Of a stretch of DNA of 64,000 nt, positions 35,275 through 44,839 are shown one piece after another (positions within the stretch are counted from its first letter, which is position 1; the number at the start of each line of letters is the position of its first letter). This stretch comes from Methanobacteriota archaeon. Lineage in GTDB: Archaea; Thermoplasmatota; Poseidoniia; Poseidoniales; Thalassarchaeaceae. Both the position numbers and the translations under genes were made by a program. Where the stretch lies: positions 62,001-126,000 of the forward strand of contig JABIGF010000015.1 in the NCBI GenBank assembly GCA_018650285.1, given 5' to 3'. The notes beneath the pieces are model-generated. The model was not told where the DNA came from, ran no database searches, and worked only from the letters and a program-made list of their open reading frames with translations.

Positions 35275-37827
35275 ATGGCTGACCACGGGCACGACAATTG
35301 TCCTCATTGCGAACACCAATTAGAAGGGCTAGAACCGGTCTGTCCAAAATGTGAAGGCGACTTGTTTGGAGTGCCACCAATGCGACAGATTGTCAAAGAA
35401 AAAGTTAGTGAAATGGCTCAAAAGGTTGAGTCCGAAGTTCGTGACGTCATTGCTAATGTTAGCGAACATGGAAGCCAATCTATTCAGAAGGCAAATCAAC
35501 AAATTGGTGAGCATGTAATTCCTGTATTCAGTAATGTCAAAGAAGCGGGCAGCAATGCTGTAGAACGTGTCAAAGAACGAGTTAAACGGGCATCTGACAA
35601 TGACAACACACCAGATGAAGAGGGAAACAGTGCAGAGGAAGACACTTGGACTGAATCAACCTCGGATGACTCAATGAGCACCAATCATGAGTCTACAGAG
35701 ACGGACCTAGAATCCATGATTAATGAAGGTGAATTACTTGTTTCAGAAGGAAAGGAACAACAAGCAATGAAGATTTTCAATCAAGTTATTGCTACCGACC
35801 CAAGCAATGGAATGGCTTGGTTTAACAGAGGAGTTATTCACGAAATGAATGGCCAAGTTGAAGAGGCTACAAAGGCTTTCAAAGTCTGCCTTGATATGCA
35901 ACCAGACCACGGTCCTGCTGCTGCTAATCTAGCAGTATTATTAGACCGGACTGGCGATGGTTCCGAGGCTGCTAAATTTGCTCACCGTGCACTGAAAGGA
36001 TTTCCCTCACATCCTGAATTAACAAGAATCTCAACTCAAGGCCCTGCTGAAGAAGCAGCGGCTCCGGATGTAGCAGTTGTTGCCGCTGAACCAACTCCTG
36101 CTGTAGTTGAAGAGGTTGTTCAATCTGTACCTCAACCAGTTGCTGAAGCCATGCCAGCAGTAGTTGAAGAGAATACTCTTGATTTGGATTCAATTGTTGA
36201 AGATGCTGCAAATATGGTAAAGCAAAATCGGCCTGAAGATGCTTTAGAATCTCTACGTGAACTCCTACATAACGAAGCGTCAGAACACCCTCGTGCTTGG
36301 CGTATTGCCGCAGCGGCAATGGCTAGATTATCATTGGTTGACAATGCTATTGAGGCGTTCACATATGCACTTGATTTAGACAATACCGATGCTGCATCAT
36401 GGTATAATCTCGGCGCACTTCACAGAAGAAATAACCATGAAGAGACTGCCGTGACCTGTTTTGATGCCGCTCTAGGATTAAAACCGGATTATACCAAAGC
36501 GTCAGCAGCGCTGGCTGAAATCCATACCGCTAATGGTTCTCTTCCATCTGCAATTGAGGCTTGGAGAGCACTCCTATCCTACCAGCCAGACCATGCTGGA
36601 GGAGTTGAATTCGCGGGAATTCTTATTGCTATTGCAGAAGGAGAAGGAGAAGTCCTTGAAATGGCATCAGAATTACCTACCACAATTCCAGAAGGTCCCG
36701 AACTTGCAAATGAAGCACTGAAGTATATTCCGGATAATAATTTGCCAGAAAATGTGATGCTAATGGCACGCGCCCAAACACTCACTAGTTCATTCCCTGA
36801 AGCAGTAAAGGCATGGAGAGCACTCATAGAAAACGACCGAGAAAACGCCGAATTGTGGAGAGGGATGATGAAGACTTTTATCGCTGCTGGCGATCAACAA
36901 ACTGCAGAAAAGTGTCGTGCTAAAATCGCTTCACTTACAGGAGAAGAGGCGGCAACGCCAGTTGAAGAAGTACCATCACTCACTGTGGCTTCTGCTGCAC
37001 TAACTGTAGATGAACCAATCCCTGATGAGGAAGAAGTGTCTGAACCTACACCTGAATCGGTGCTAGAAGAAGTCGTTGCACCTGCTGTTGAAGAGGTAGT
37101 CGAAACAGTACCTCAAGAAGATGATGACCCTTGGGGAAATGCCTGGGGTGATGAAGAAGATACCACTGCCGCAGAAGCAGAGCAAACACCTGAAGTTGAA
37201 GAAGTAGCACCCGAAGAAATCACTGCAGCTGAAAGTGTACTTGATAACACCCCTGAACCTGAAGAATCGTCCCCATCTGAATCATCTGAAGAGGTAAATT
37301 TAGCAAAGGCGGCCCTAGATGCTCAAATGATTTCAGCACAACATGTTGAAGAACGGGGTGGCCAAATTGATAGCAGTTCAATTTCTAACCAAGACGTACA
37401 ATGGTATAACAAAGGACTCACTCTTCTATCGGATGAAAAATACCAAGAAGCACTCTCATGTTTTGACCGTGCATTACCCACTTTTGTTAACGATGATGAA
37501 ATGATTGTTAGAATCTTAAATGCTCGAGGAAATGCATTTTACTATTTGAAGAATTTCGGCGAGTGTATTGATGCTTACCATAAAGCAATGAAAGTTAATC
37601 CATCAGGAGTTACTGGTGCCACCCTATACAACATGGGGACCGCATATGCAGAAGTTGAAAGATACAATGATGCGATTAAATGCTTTGAAAATGGAATGAG
37701 TGAAAAGAGAGTAAAACCACTAGAGGGCGACCAAGCAAAAATGGCAAAGGAACAAATCCGCCGTTGTAAATTACTACTCAAAGAACAAGATAAGAAACTC
37801 AAGAGACTATCAAGATTGCAAGGTTGA
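35275..37827 (+). CDS. TPR protein with an N-terminal zinc ribbon
   Basis: 850 residues. An N-terminal CPHCEHQL...CPKCEGDL ribbon (residues 9-30) is followed by an amphipathic helical region resembling apolipoprotein/LEA-like segments (about residues 40-110). Three blocks of TPRs follow, with typical W-N-G-Y/A patterns (AWFNRGVIHEMNGQVEEATKAF, SWYNLGALHRRNNHEETAVTCF, TLYNMGTAYAEVERYNDAIKCF), separated by acidic, Pro- and Val-rich linkers. Probably a cytoplasmic scaffold. The double ribbon resembles those of other proteins in this window. Confidence 0.8.
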   Translation: MADHGHDNCPHCEHQLEGLEPVCPKCEGDLFGVPPMRQIVKEKVSEMAQKVESEVRDVIANVSEHGSQSIQKANQQIGEHVIPVFSNVKEAGSNAVERVKERVKRASDNDNTPDEEGNSAEEDTWTESTSDDSMSTNHESTETDLESMINEGELLVSEGKEQQAMKIFNQVIATDPSNGMAWFNRGVIHEMNGQVEEATKAFKVCLDMQPDHGPAAANLAVLLDRTGDGSEAAKFAHRALKGFPSHPELTRISTQGPAEEAAAPDVAVVAAEPTPAVVEEVVQSVPQPVAEAMPAVVEENTLDLDSIVEDAANMVKQNRPEDALESLRELLHNEASEHPRAWRIAAAAMARLSLVDNAIEAFTYALDLDNTDAASWYNLGALHRRNNHEETAVTCFDAALGLKPDYTKASAALAEIHTANGSLPSAIEAWRALLSYQPDHAGGVEFAGILIAIAEGEGEVLEMASELPTTIPEGPELANEALKYIPDNNLPENVMLMARAQTLTSSFPEAVKAWRALIENDRENAELWRGMMKTFIAAGDQQTAEKCRAKIASLTGEEAATPVEEVPSLTVASAALTVDEPIPDEEEVSEPTPESVLEEVVAPAVEEVVETVPQEDDDPWGNAWGDEEDTTAAEAEQTPEVEEVAPEEITAAESVLDNTPEPEESSPSESSEEVNLAKAALDAQMISAQHVEERGGQIDSSSISNQDVQWYNKGLTLLSDEKYQEALSCFDRALPTFVNDDEMIVRILNARGNAFYYLKNFGECIDAYHKAMKVNPSGVTGATLYNMGTAYAEVERYNDAIKCFENGMSEKRVKPLEGDQAKMAKEQIRRCKLLLKEQDKKLKRLSRLQG

Positions 37828-37853
37828 AACACTTCAATCGCTTCTAGCCGAAC

Positions 37854-40553
37854 TCATGTTGGCAAAATTGCTACTGCTTGAACCTTGTATTCAGGGCAAT
37901 TTGTAGGGCCATCGGCTGAAGAACTCAAAACGGAATTAACCCCTACATCGGGGAAATGGAAGGTGGTGAATAGGAAACCAATTCTGACATCATCAGTCAC
38001 TTTCAAAATCATCTTCACTTTATTACGTGGACTAGCAAGAAGTACTTCATCACCATCTTTGAATCCCATTCTATTTGCATCTTCTGAATTCATTTCAAGA
38101 AAATCCGAAGAATGGAATTTGACCAAGCCCGTTCTCCTTGTTTGTGTTCCAGAATTATAATGGAACAGATTGCGACCTGTTGTCAAAATGAATGGGTAAT
38201 CGTCGGATGCCTGCTCATTTGGTTCAGCATATTCAGGGGCGGCAAAGTTCCCTAAACCTCGTGAAAAAGTTCCTTGATGCATAATTGAAGTGCCCAAATG
38301 ATCATCTGAAGGAACTGGCCACTGAAGAGCCTTAGAAGTCTCAAGACGAGCATAATTTATTCCTCTAAAATTAGGTGTTAGGCTTGCTAACTCGTCCCAA
38401 ATATCTGATACCTCATCTGAATCTACTATTGGGTGACCAAGTGCGGCGGCCAATTCTGCAACAATTACCCAATCTTGCTTCGCTTGGCCTGGGGAATTTA
38501 TTGCCTTACGAATTCTTTGCACTCTTCGCTCACCATTAGTGTAAGTACCATCTGACTCAAGGAATGATGCGGCTGGAAGTATGACGTGTGCATATTTTGC
38601 TGATTCACAGAAAAAGATGTCTTGGACAATTAGTAAATCTAGCATTGATAACGCCTTTACCACTTTCAAATTATCGGGATCAGTATGAGCAATGTCGGAG
38701 CCAATCATGTACAAAGCATTGAATTCACCCTCTATCACCTTATCAATCATCACTGGATATGTGAGGCCAGGTGTGTTTGAAAGAGGGACCCCCCAAACCT
38801 TCTCATGAGCCCTTTGAACAGTCTCATTAGTGACAGATTGGTAATTTGTGTAGACATTAGGAAGAGCCCCCATATCACAAGAGCCTTGCACGTTATTTTG
38901 CCCCCTTAGGGGATTAATGCCCGTGCCTAAACGACCAACATTCCCAGTCAATAGTGCTAGACTTGAGAGTGCCATCACACCTTCAGAACCGTGGCTATGT
39001 TCAGTCATCCCTAATCCGTGAACTGCCATTGCAGCAGATGATGATGCGTAAAGATGAGCAGCTGCTTCTATTGTAGCAGCAGGAACTAATGTGATTTCTT
39101 CACACCTCTTTGGAGTCATTTTTGCAACCATTTCTTTGAATGGTTCAAGATTTTCTGTTCGATTAGACATCCAATCATCACTCGCTTGTAGCCCATCTCT
39201 AAGAATCACATGAGATAATCCTTGATAGAGTGCTACATTAGTACCTGGACGTAATTGAACATGAATATCTGCCATTTTGGCCAACGTTGTCTCCTTTGGG
39301 TCGACAACTATCATACCCATGCCACGTTTTCTAGCCCGTTTGATTCTAGCACCAGTAACAGGATGGCCATGAATGGGGTTGCACCCAGATACCAGAAGTA
39401 GGTCAGTTGCATCTATGTCTGCAAGACTGTTAGTTCCTGCACCCGCCCCAAATACTGTCATCATCCCCTTTACTGTAGCCGAATGACATACTCTAGCACA
39501 ATTGTCAATATTATTGGTGCCAATAACAGCCCTCATCAATTTAGAACCGAGATAATTCAATTCGTTTGTAGATCTAGAAGAGGTTATTGCTCCTATTGAA
39601 TCGGCCCCTGTTGATTCCTTGATTGATTGTATTCTTTCTGCCATGAAAGCATATACCTCGTCCCAACTAACTTCTCTGAAATCATCATCTATTGATTCTC
39701 TCATCATTGGGGTTGTCAACCGGTCTTTATGGTGCACATAAGCAGACGCAAATCTTCCCTTTACGCAACTATGACCTTGATTGACTGGTGAATCAAGAGC
39801 CGGCTTCATGGTCACTAGTTTACCACCTTTGATACCAGCATCAAATTGGCAACCAACGCCACAAAATGCACAGGTGGTTCTAACCCATTTATCTGGAATC
39901 CCCGAAGAGCGCTCAATCTTGTCTTCTAACGCTCCAACTGGGCACTCATTCACGCAAGCGCCACAAGAGACACAATCAGACTCCATAAATGATACATTGG
40001 CTCCTGAAATAATCTTGCTTGAATATCCCCTACCATCTATAGAAAGGGCATGTGTGGCTTGAATCTCATCACAAGCACGGACGCAACGTTGGCAGACAAT
40101 ACACTTTGATGCATCAAATGAAAAGAAGGGATTTGATATATCCATTGGAATTTCTGCACAAACAGGTTGATTGTCAAATCTAACATCACGAAGACCAACT
40201 TCTGCAGCAACATCTTGCAATTCACAATCGCCATTTGCTGTACAGGTTAGACAATCTAGTGGATGCTCACTAACATATAATTCAGTAATACCTTTTCTTA
40301 ATTGCCAAAGTCTTTCAGAACCTGTTTGGACGACCATCCCATCACCTGCAACAGTGGTGCACGATGATGGTGTGCCCCTCATACCATCCACTTCAACAAT
40401 ACACATTCTGCACGAACCAAATGACTTCAAATGTGGAGAATCACAAAGACTAGGGATATCAATCCCATTATCCCTAGCAACTTCCATGACTGTTTGGCCA
40501 CTTAATCCTTGAACTGAATTACCATTAATGGACATAGTAAATTTCTCACTCAC
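37854..40553 (-). CDS. Formate dehydrogenase, molybdenum/tungsten catalytic subunit (NuoG-like N-terminus)
   Basis: Oxidises formate to CO2. About 899 residues. I start it at the GTG at 40553 because GGAGGTG lies six bases upstream. In order: a [2Fe-2S] domain (CDSPHLKSFGSCRMC), a His-ligated [4Fe-4S] (HPLDCLTCTANGDC), two [4Fe-4S] ferredoxin clusters (CIVCQRCVRAC and CVSCGACVNEC), then a molybdopterin domain with CAFCGVGC for its [4Fe-4S] cluster. The catalytic residue is Cys (CARVCHSATVKGM), not selenocysteine. A C-terminal pterin-binding domain ends with TTGRNLFHYNSGTQTRRT. Its layout matches the soluble NAD-dependent enzymes (bacterial Fdh1A/FdsA type). The gene overlaps fdhB. Confidence 0.92.
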   Translation of the reverse strand: MSEKFTMSINGNSVQGLSGQTVMEVARDNGIDIPSLCDSPHLKSFGSCRMCIVEVDGMRGTPSSCTTVAGDGMVVQTGSERLWQLRKGITELYVSEHPLDCLTCTANGDCELQDVAAEVGLRDVRFDNQPVCAEIPMDISNPFFSFDASKCIVCQRCVRACDEIQATHALSIDGRGYSSKIISGANVSFMESDCVSCGACVNECPVGALEDKIERSSGIPDKWVRTTCAFCGVGCQFDAGIKGGKLVTMKPALDSPVNQGHSCVKGRFASAYVHHKDRLTTPMMRESIDDDFREVSWDEVYAFMAERIQSIKESTGADSIGAITSSRSTNELNYLGSKLMRAVIGTNNIDNCARVCHSATVKGMMTVFGAGAGTNSLADIDATDLLLVSGCNPIHGHPVTGARIKRARKRGMGMIVVDPKETTLAKMADIHVQLRPGTNVALYQGLSHVILRDGLQASDDWMSNRTENLEPFKEMVAKMTPKRCEEITLVPAATIEAAAHLYASSSAAMAVHGLGMTEHSHGSEGVMALSSLALLTGNVGRLGTGINPLRGQNNVQGSCDMGALPNVYTNYQSVTNETVQRAHEKVWGVPLSNTPGLTYPVMIDKVIEGEFNALYMIGSDIAHTDPDNLKVVKALSMLDLLIVQDIFFCESAKYAHVILPAASFLESDGTYTNGERRVQRIRKAINSPGQAKQDWVIVAELAAALGHPIVDSDEVSDIWDELASLTPNFRGINYARLETSKALQWPVPSDDHLGTSIMHQGTFSRGLGNFAAPEYAEPNEQASDDYPFILTTGRNLFHYNSGTQTRRTGLVKFHSSDFLEMNSEDANRMGFKDGDEVLLASPRNKVKMILKVTDDVRIGFLFTTFHFPDVGVNSVLSSSADGPTNCPEYKVQAVAILPT

Positions 40554-42414
40554 CAGAACCACCTCCAAATGCATGGGGCCATCTTGCCATTGTTGAACGG
40601 ACTGGATTCATCGCTAATCCGCCCAAAGCACATAGCGATGTCGAAGTCATCACATCATCTACATCAGCGAGTAATTCGGCATCACCTTCTTTTTCTGATT
40701 CTGTACCAATACGCATCAATAATTCAAGAGACCTTTGGGTGCCGATACGGCAAGGTGTGCACTTCCCACAACTCTCATCACGGAAGAATGTCATCCATTC
40801 AATAACCTCTAAACGTGGGTCAAAATCTTCGCCATAGCAGACAAAACCACCGTGTCCAAGAAGCCCACCAGCATCTGCTAGACCCTCAAAAGAAAGGACG
40901 ATATCTGATATTTCTTCAACAGTAAAAAGTGAACCCAGTGGTCCGCCAACCTGTATTGCAGTCACACCATCAATAGAGGAATAATGGTCGAATAATTCGC
41001 CCACAGTGCCGCCAAATGGTACTTCCACACAGGTTGGTTTCCCAGTAGCCCCTACGATTTGTGCTACCACAGTGCCTTTGCTTGCATCGGTCCCAAGTGC
41101 TGCATATTTTTCAGCACCCTCTCTCATAATTGCGCCTGCCAGAGCAAATGTCAGAACATTGTTGACAATAGTTGGCTTTCCAAATAGACCTTGTTGAGTT
41201 GGATATGGTGGCCTAGCTCTAACTTCTCCCCTTCTACCTTCTAGACTTTCAAGCAACGCTGTTTCTTCACCACAAACATAAGAGCCGGCGCCAGAAGCAA
41301 TTGTGATATCAAAACCATTACCCAAAATGCCAGCATCACGGGCGGAATCAATTGCATTTTGCAAAATTCGTTTCGCATCAGGATATTCGCTACGAAGGTA
41401 TACCCAACCGTTAGTCGCACCGATAGTTAATGCACAAATTGCCATCCCTTCAATCAAAGAATGTGGGTCGCCTTCCATGATCATCCGGTCAATAAATGTG
41501 CCAGCATCACCCTCATCTGCATTGGCAACTACATGCTTCACTGCACTGATTTCAGATGCTGCAGAAGCCCATTTGAAATGTGTTGGAAAACCTGCCCCGC
41601 CTCTGCCCCTGAGACCAGATTCCTTTAGAGATTGAAGGACACCTTCGCTACCAACTGATTCAGCATTATCTAAACCTGAATAGGCTCCTATTTCTCTATT
41701 AGCCTCAATATCGGTTGGATTAGTAACGCCAAGTCGAGCCATCGCAAATCTAGATTGAGATTTCATCTCGGGAATTTCATTCACTTCCCCAAGATAATAT
41801 TGATTTTGTGTATAATTATCACCATTCAATGAATCAATGACATCTTTCACATTACTTGGAAGAAGTGGACCAAAACCATGTCTATTACCATCAATTTCAA
41901 TTTCAATCATCGGCTCAAGATGGAATAATCCACGACTACCAGTACGAATTAGTGAAACATTTTCTTGAATCAACTCATTCGCAATTAGTTCTGAGCCAAG
42001 TGCTACTGAACCACTATCTCCACTCAAGAATATGCGCTTCCCTTCACCTAATTGTCCAACTGGAATTATCGGTTCATTGTCTGAAATAATTGCTGGACCC
42101 ATCGCACAAAGCCCAGCACAGTGAAGTTTTCCAACAGAAAAACCCTCTCCTTCAAGTTTTTGAATTGTCTCTTTACTTCCACGTGAACGGCACGCCTCAC
42201 CAGTACAAACCCTTACTGTATGATTGTCTGGTTTAAGTTCTGCATAGTAACCAATAGCGCCACGTACCTTTGCGGGAGTTGTCCCATATTGAATTGCAAT
42301 TTCACCAATTCGCTGAATCGAAAGTTCACCACTACTCTGTATTTCTAATTTCAATTGTTCTAACAATATATGGCCTGGTTTCTCAGGGTTCCAACCTCCT
42401 CCCTCGGCAACCAT
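40546..42414 (-). CDS. Formate dehydrogenase diaphorase subunit (NuoE-NuoF fusion)
   Basis: 622 residues that pass electrons from the catalytic subunit to NAD+. The N-terminal about 130 residues are NuoE-like with a thioredoxin-fold [2Fe-2S] site (CTGEACRSRGS then CAGLCAMGP). The NuoF part has the FMN/NADH region LRGRGGAGFPTHFKW, NADEGDAGTFIDR and SGAGSYVCGEETALLESLEG, and the [4Fe-4S] site ESCGKCTPCRIG. NuoE-NuoF fusion is typical of bacterial Fdh1B. No quinone-binding or membrane complex I genes accompany it, which supports a soluble formate:NAD+ enzyme. Confidence 0.92.
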   Translation of the reverse strand: MVAEGGGWNPEKPGHILLEQLKLEIQSSGELSIQRIGEIAIQYGTTPAKVRGAIGYYAELKPDNHTVRVCTGEACRSRGSKETIQKLEGEGFSVGKLHCAGLCAMGPAIISDNEPIIPVGQLGEGKRIFLSGDSGSVALGSELIANELIQENVSLIRTGSRGLFHLEPMIEIEIDGNRHGFGPLLPSNVKDVIDSLNGDNYTQNQYYLGEVNEIPEMKSQSRFAMARLGVTNPTDIEANREIGAYSGLDNAESVGSEGVLQSLKESGLRGRGGAGFPTHFKWASAASEISAVKHVVANADEGDAGTFIDRMIMEGDPHSLIEGMAICALTIGATNGWVYLRSEYPDAKRILQNAIDSARDAGILGNGFDITIASGAGSYVCGEETALLESLEGRRGEVRARPPYPTQQGLFGKPTIVNNVLTFALAGAIMREGAEKYAALGTDASKGTVVAQIVGATGKPTCVEVPFGGTVGELFDHYSSIDGVTAIQVGGPLGSLFTVEEISDIVLSFEGLADAGGLLGHGGFVCYGEDFDPRLEVIEWMTFFRDESCGKCTPCRIGTQRSLELLMRIGTESEKEGDAELLADVDDVMTSTSLCALGGLAMNPVRSTMARWPHAFGGGSGE

Positions 42415-42459
42415 CTTTTGACCTCATTGTTGGAGTATGATACCTCTCCAATGGCTCCT

Positions 42460-42474
42460 AAAGCCTTCGGCTTT
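42460..42474. other. AAAGCC-TTC-GGCTTT hairpin between fdhD and fdhB
   Basis: A perfect 6-bp inverted repeat with a 3-base loop (or a CUUCGG tetraloop on the plus-strand transcript). It lies in the 118-base gap downstream of fdhD and upstream of the diaphorase gene. It could mark an fdhD transcript end or shape the diaphorase leader. Confidence 0.4.
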
Positions 42475-42480
42475 GTCAAT

Positions 42481-42492
42481 GTTCGCGAAATC
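42481..42492. promoter_or_regulatory. Candidate operator GTTCGCGAAATC upstream of the formate dehydrogenase genes
   Basis: Contains the palindrome TTCGCGAA, 67 bases before the diaphorase ATG. An almost identical 12-mer, GTTCGCGATATC, lies at 43375-43386 in the divergent fdhD/regulator gap. Shared by the two control regions of the same island; binding by the adjacent TrmB-like regulator is inference. Confidence 0.35.
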
Positions 42493-42532
42493 TCAAACTG
42501 CAAACAGGCAAAAATCGGCAAAGAATGAACAT

Positions 42533-43339
42533 TCATTCAAATAGGCGCCAAGAACCAGTATAGATATTGAAACGACTAGGTTTCAAGAATCCAATGAGAG
42601 TTAAGCCAGCGGCTCTTGCTGCTTCAACCGCCATTGTTGAAGGTGCACCTAGGCCAGCGATTACGGGAATGCCAGCAAAGGCCGCCTTCTGAATTAATTC
42701 GTATCCGATTCTACCAGACAGGAGTAATATTTGCTTTTCAGCGGGCAGACTATTTGCCTGCAACCTCGCTCCAATCAGTTTGTCTAATGCATTGTGTCGC
42801 CCTACATCTTCTCGAATTTCTATTAGTTCACCATCGGCATCAAACAAAGCAGAAGCATGTAAACCGCCAGTGCTTTCAAAGAGAGATTGTGCATTAACTA
42901 ATTTAGATGGCAATTGAGAGACTGTTTCTGCAGAAACCCAGCTATCACTAGATAAGGAAAGACGACTAGGAATTTCTAACCCATCTAATGTTTCACGACC
43001 ACACAATCCGCAACTAGATGATATTGCAAAACGGCGCGCTGCAAGTGTATCAAGTGAGTGTTTCTTCTCGTCTAACTCAATGACGATTTGATCATCAAAA
43101 TAGGTGATATCAACAATCTCTTGCAACGACTCAATTATCGCCTCACCTAGTAACCAACCAATGACGAGAACAACATCATCACCAGGTGTTCTCAATAGAA
43201 TACTAAGTGGTTTTTCAACGCCACCTATTTTCATCACTATTTGTAAAGCATACTCGCTAACAAGTGTTTCCTGACTAGATGAAATATCGCCCTCAATCCA
43301 GAGTTGGATAGGCGTTGACTTGGTCGCCTCTTGAGACAC
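42533..43339 (-). CDS. fdhD: Formate dehydrogenase accessory sulfurtransferase
   Basis: Transfers sulfur to the molybdenum or tungsten cofactor, needed for FDH activity. 268 residues; GTG start at 43339. The family's CxxC is present (SSSCGLCGRETLDG), with LRTPGDDVVLVIGWLLGEAI near the N-terminus, FESTGGLHASALF and EIREDVGRHNALDKLIG in the middle, and SGRIGYELIQKAAFAGIPVIAGLGAPS near the end. It lies upstream of the FDH structural genes on the same strand. Confidence 0.94.
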   Translation of the reverse strand: MSQEATKSTPIQLWIEGDISSSQETLVSEYALQIVMKIGGVEKPLSILLRTPGDDVVLVIGWLLGEAIIESLQEIVDITYFDDQIVIELDEKKHSLDTLAARRFAISSSCGLCGRETLDGLEIPSRLSLSSDSWVSAETVSQLPSKLVNAQSLFESTGGLHASALFDADGELIEIREDVGRHNALDKLIGARLQANSLPAEKQILLLSGRIGYELIQKAAFAGIPVIAGLGAPSTMAVEAARAAGLTLIGFLKPSRFNIYTGSWRLFE

Positions 43340-43374
43340 AATCCTTCTGTAACAACCTCACGCCTTAATGCTTC

Positions 43375-43386
43375 GTTCGCGATATC
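43375..43386. promoter_or_regulatory. Candidate operator GTTCGCGATATC in the fdhD/regulator gap
   Basis: Matches 42481-42492 at 11 of 12 positions. It lies in the 92-base gap between the divergent fdhD and TrmB-like regulator starts, a place where one site could control both genes. Inference only. Confidence 0.35.
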
Positions 43387-43431
43387 CATTACATCAATTG
43401 GTTCAAAAATGAAGAGCCGGCGCCCCAATAC

Positions 43432-44808
43432 ATGTCAAACGAAGTAACCTCTCTTGTTGAGCGATTGACAGACGTGGGACTTGATGAAAAGGAAGCGGCG
43501 GCAGTCATACTTCTTTCAACATCAGAACCACTGAAAGCTAGTGAGGTTGGCGGACATGTTGGAATCAGCCGAATGGATTCATACAATACACTAAAGCGCC
43601 TTCAAGAGCGAGGTTTGGTTATGGTAACATTAGACAAGCCAATGCGTTTTACTGGACTTACCATCACAGATGTTTTTCAACAACTCATAAACCATGAAGA
43701 ACAAGAACTAAGGCGCATCAGAGCACATTTTGATGAGTTTGTTGATGGAGTTAGTGGCGCCATACCAAATATCCTATCATCAAAAAAAGAGGCTACATTT
43801 TCAGTTGTCAAAGAACGAAGTTACATTCAAGCAGCAATTGAGAGAGTTATAGAAGATTCAGAAACTACAGTTTGGTTAATGTTAGGCAGATATGGTATTC
43901 TCCACCTAGTAAAAACTGGTGCATTAACTGCTGTAAATGATGCTGCTGAGAGGGGGGTGGAAATCAAAGTACTTGCAAGTATAAATAAATCCACCCTAAA
44001 ATTCTTTGAGCAACTAAATGAAGAAATTGAGATCAGACACAGCGAGTCAATCTCAATGCATGGATGCATTGTTGATGGCGATGTGGCAGTACAGAATGTT
44101 GCAATGGAAGCAAACCCTGTTGGAAGAGGCAGAGATGATGCAGCATTAGTGATTGAAGCTCCTGAATTCCTAGTGGCACAAACTGATTTAATCGTCGCAT
44201 CTTGGAAAAATGCAACACCGATTTCATCGACAAAAATCCTCATTGAAAAGGGCGAAACAACAGAACCACTCAATGTGAATTTAGGGGCCGGTTCATTCTA
44301 TAGAAGATTCAAGGAAATCGTTGCCAAGAATGTTGCTGACCAACACCCAGATAATGAAAAATGGACTAATGCAATTCTAAGAGAAGGTGACAATATACTT
44401 ACCCCTCAACCAAATCTACCGCACTTCGAATTACTCGGAATCAATGTTTCAGACTTGATGAAAGTTGTAGGGCGAAGAATTGGAGAAGAGATTTCGGCTG
44501 AGATTTCGGCCACCACAGAAACTGATGAAGAATTTTGGCATGCCCTTAGCATTGAATGGGAAAGTATGGGCATGGGAGAGATGGAAATCATTGGTACACC
44601 ACCGACTTCAATCAAAGTACATGATGCTGGTTCGTGTGGTAAAGCGCCACAGTTTGGTGACCCTTTTTGCCAATTAGATGAGGGGATACTATCTGGGATA
44701 ATTGAAAAGAAATTTGGAATTTCAACCTACGCAGTAAATAGAAAATGCTGGGATAATGATGAAAAACATTGCCACTTTGACATTTTGTTCAATGAAATCG
44801 ATGCATGA
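43432..44808 (+). CDS. TrmB-like transcriptional regulator with a V4R-like C-terminal sensor
   Basis: 458 residues. Residues 1-85 are a TrmB winged helix (LVERLTDVGLDEKEAAAVIL...ISRMDSYNTLKRLQERGLV), followed by a coiled stretch and a PLD-like TrmB domain (to about residue 270). The last 160 residues (FELLGINVSDLMKVVGRRIGEEI onward) end in a V4R-type pattern: CQLDEGILSGIIEKKFG then RKCWDNDEKHCHFDI. V4R domains bind small hydrophobic ligands or metals. The four Cys here (CGKAPQFGDPFC, CWDNDEKHC) could bind a metal or iron-sulfur cluster. Divergent from fdhD and next to an iron-sulfur carrier gene, so it probably controls the FDH island. Ligand unknown. Confidence 0.75.
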   Translation: MSNEVTSLVERLTDVGLDEKEAAAVILLSTSEPLKASEVGGHVGISRMDSYNTLKRLQERGLVMVTLDKPMRFTGLTITDVFQQLINHEEQELRRIRAHFDEFVDGVSGAIPNILSSKKEATFSVVKERSYIQAAIERVIEDSETTVWLMLGRYGILHLVKTGALTAVNDAAERGVEIKVLASINKSTLKFFEQLNEEIEIRHSESISMHGCIVDGDVAVQNVAMEANPVGRGRDDAALVIEAPEFLVAQTDLIVASWKNATPISSTKILIEKGETTEPLNVNLGAGSFYRRFKEIVAKNVADQHPDNEKWTNAILREGDNILTPQPNLPHFELLGINVSDLMKVVGRRIGEEISAEISATTETDEEFWHALSIEWESMGMGEMEIIGTPPTSIKVHDAGSCGKAPQFGDPFCQLDEGILSGIIEKKFGISTYAVNRKCWDNDEKHCHFDILFNEIDA

Positions 44809-44839
44809 GTTAATTTACAACGAGTGATAGGTGAATTCA

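Noticed and set aside
39468-39512. Selenocysteine in the formate dehydrogenase catalytic subunit
   Set aside because: The active-site codon reads Cys (CARVCHSATVKGM) and there is no in-frame TGA, so no recoding is needed.
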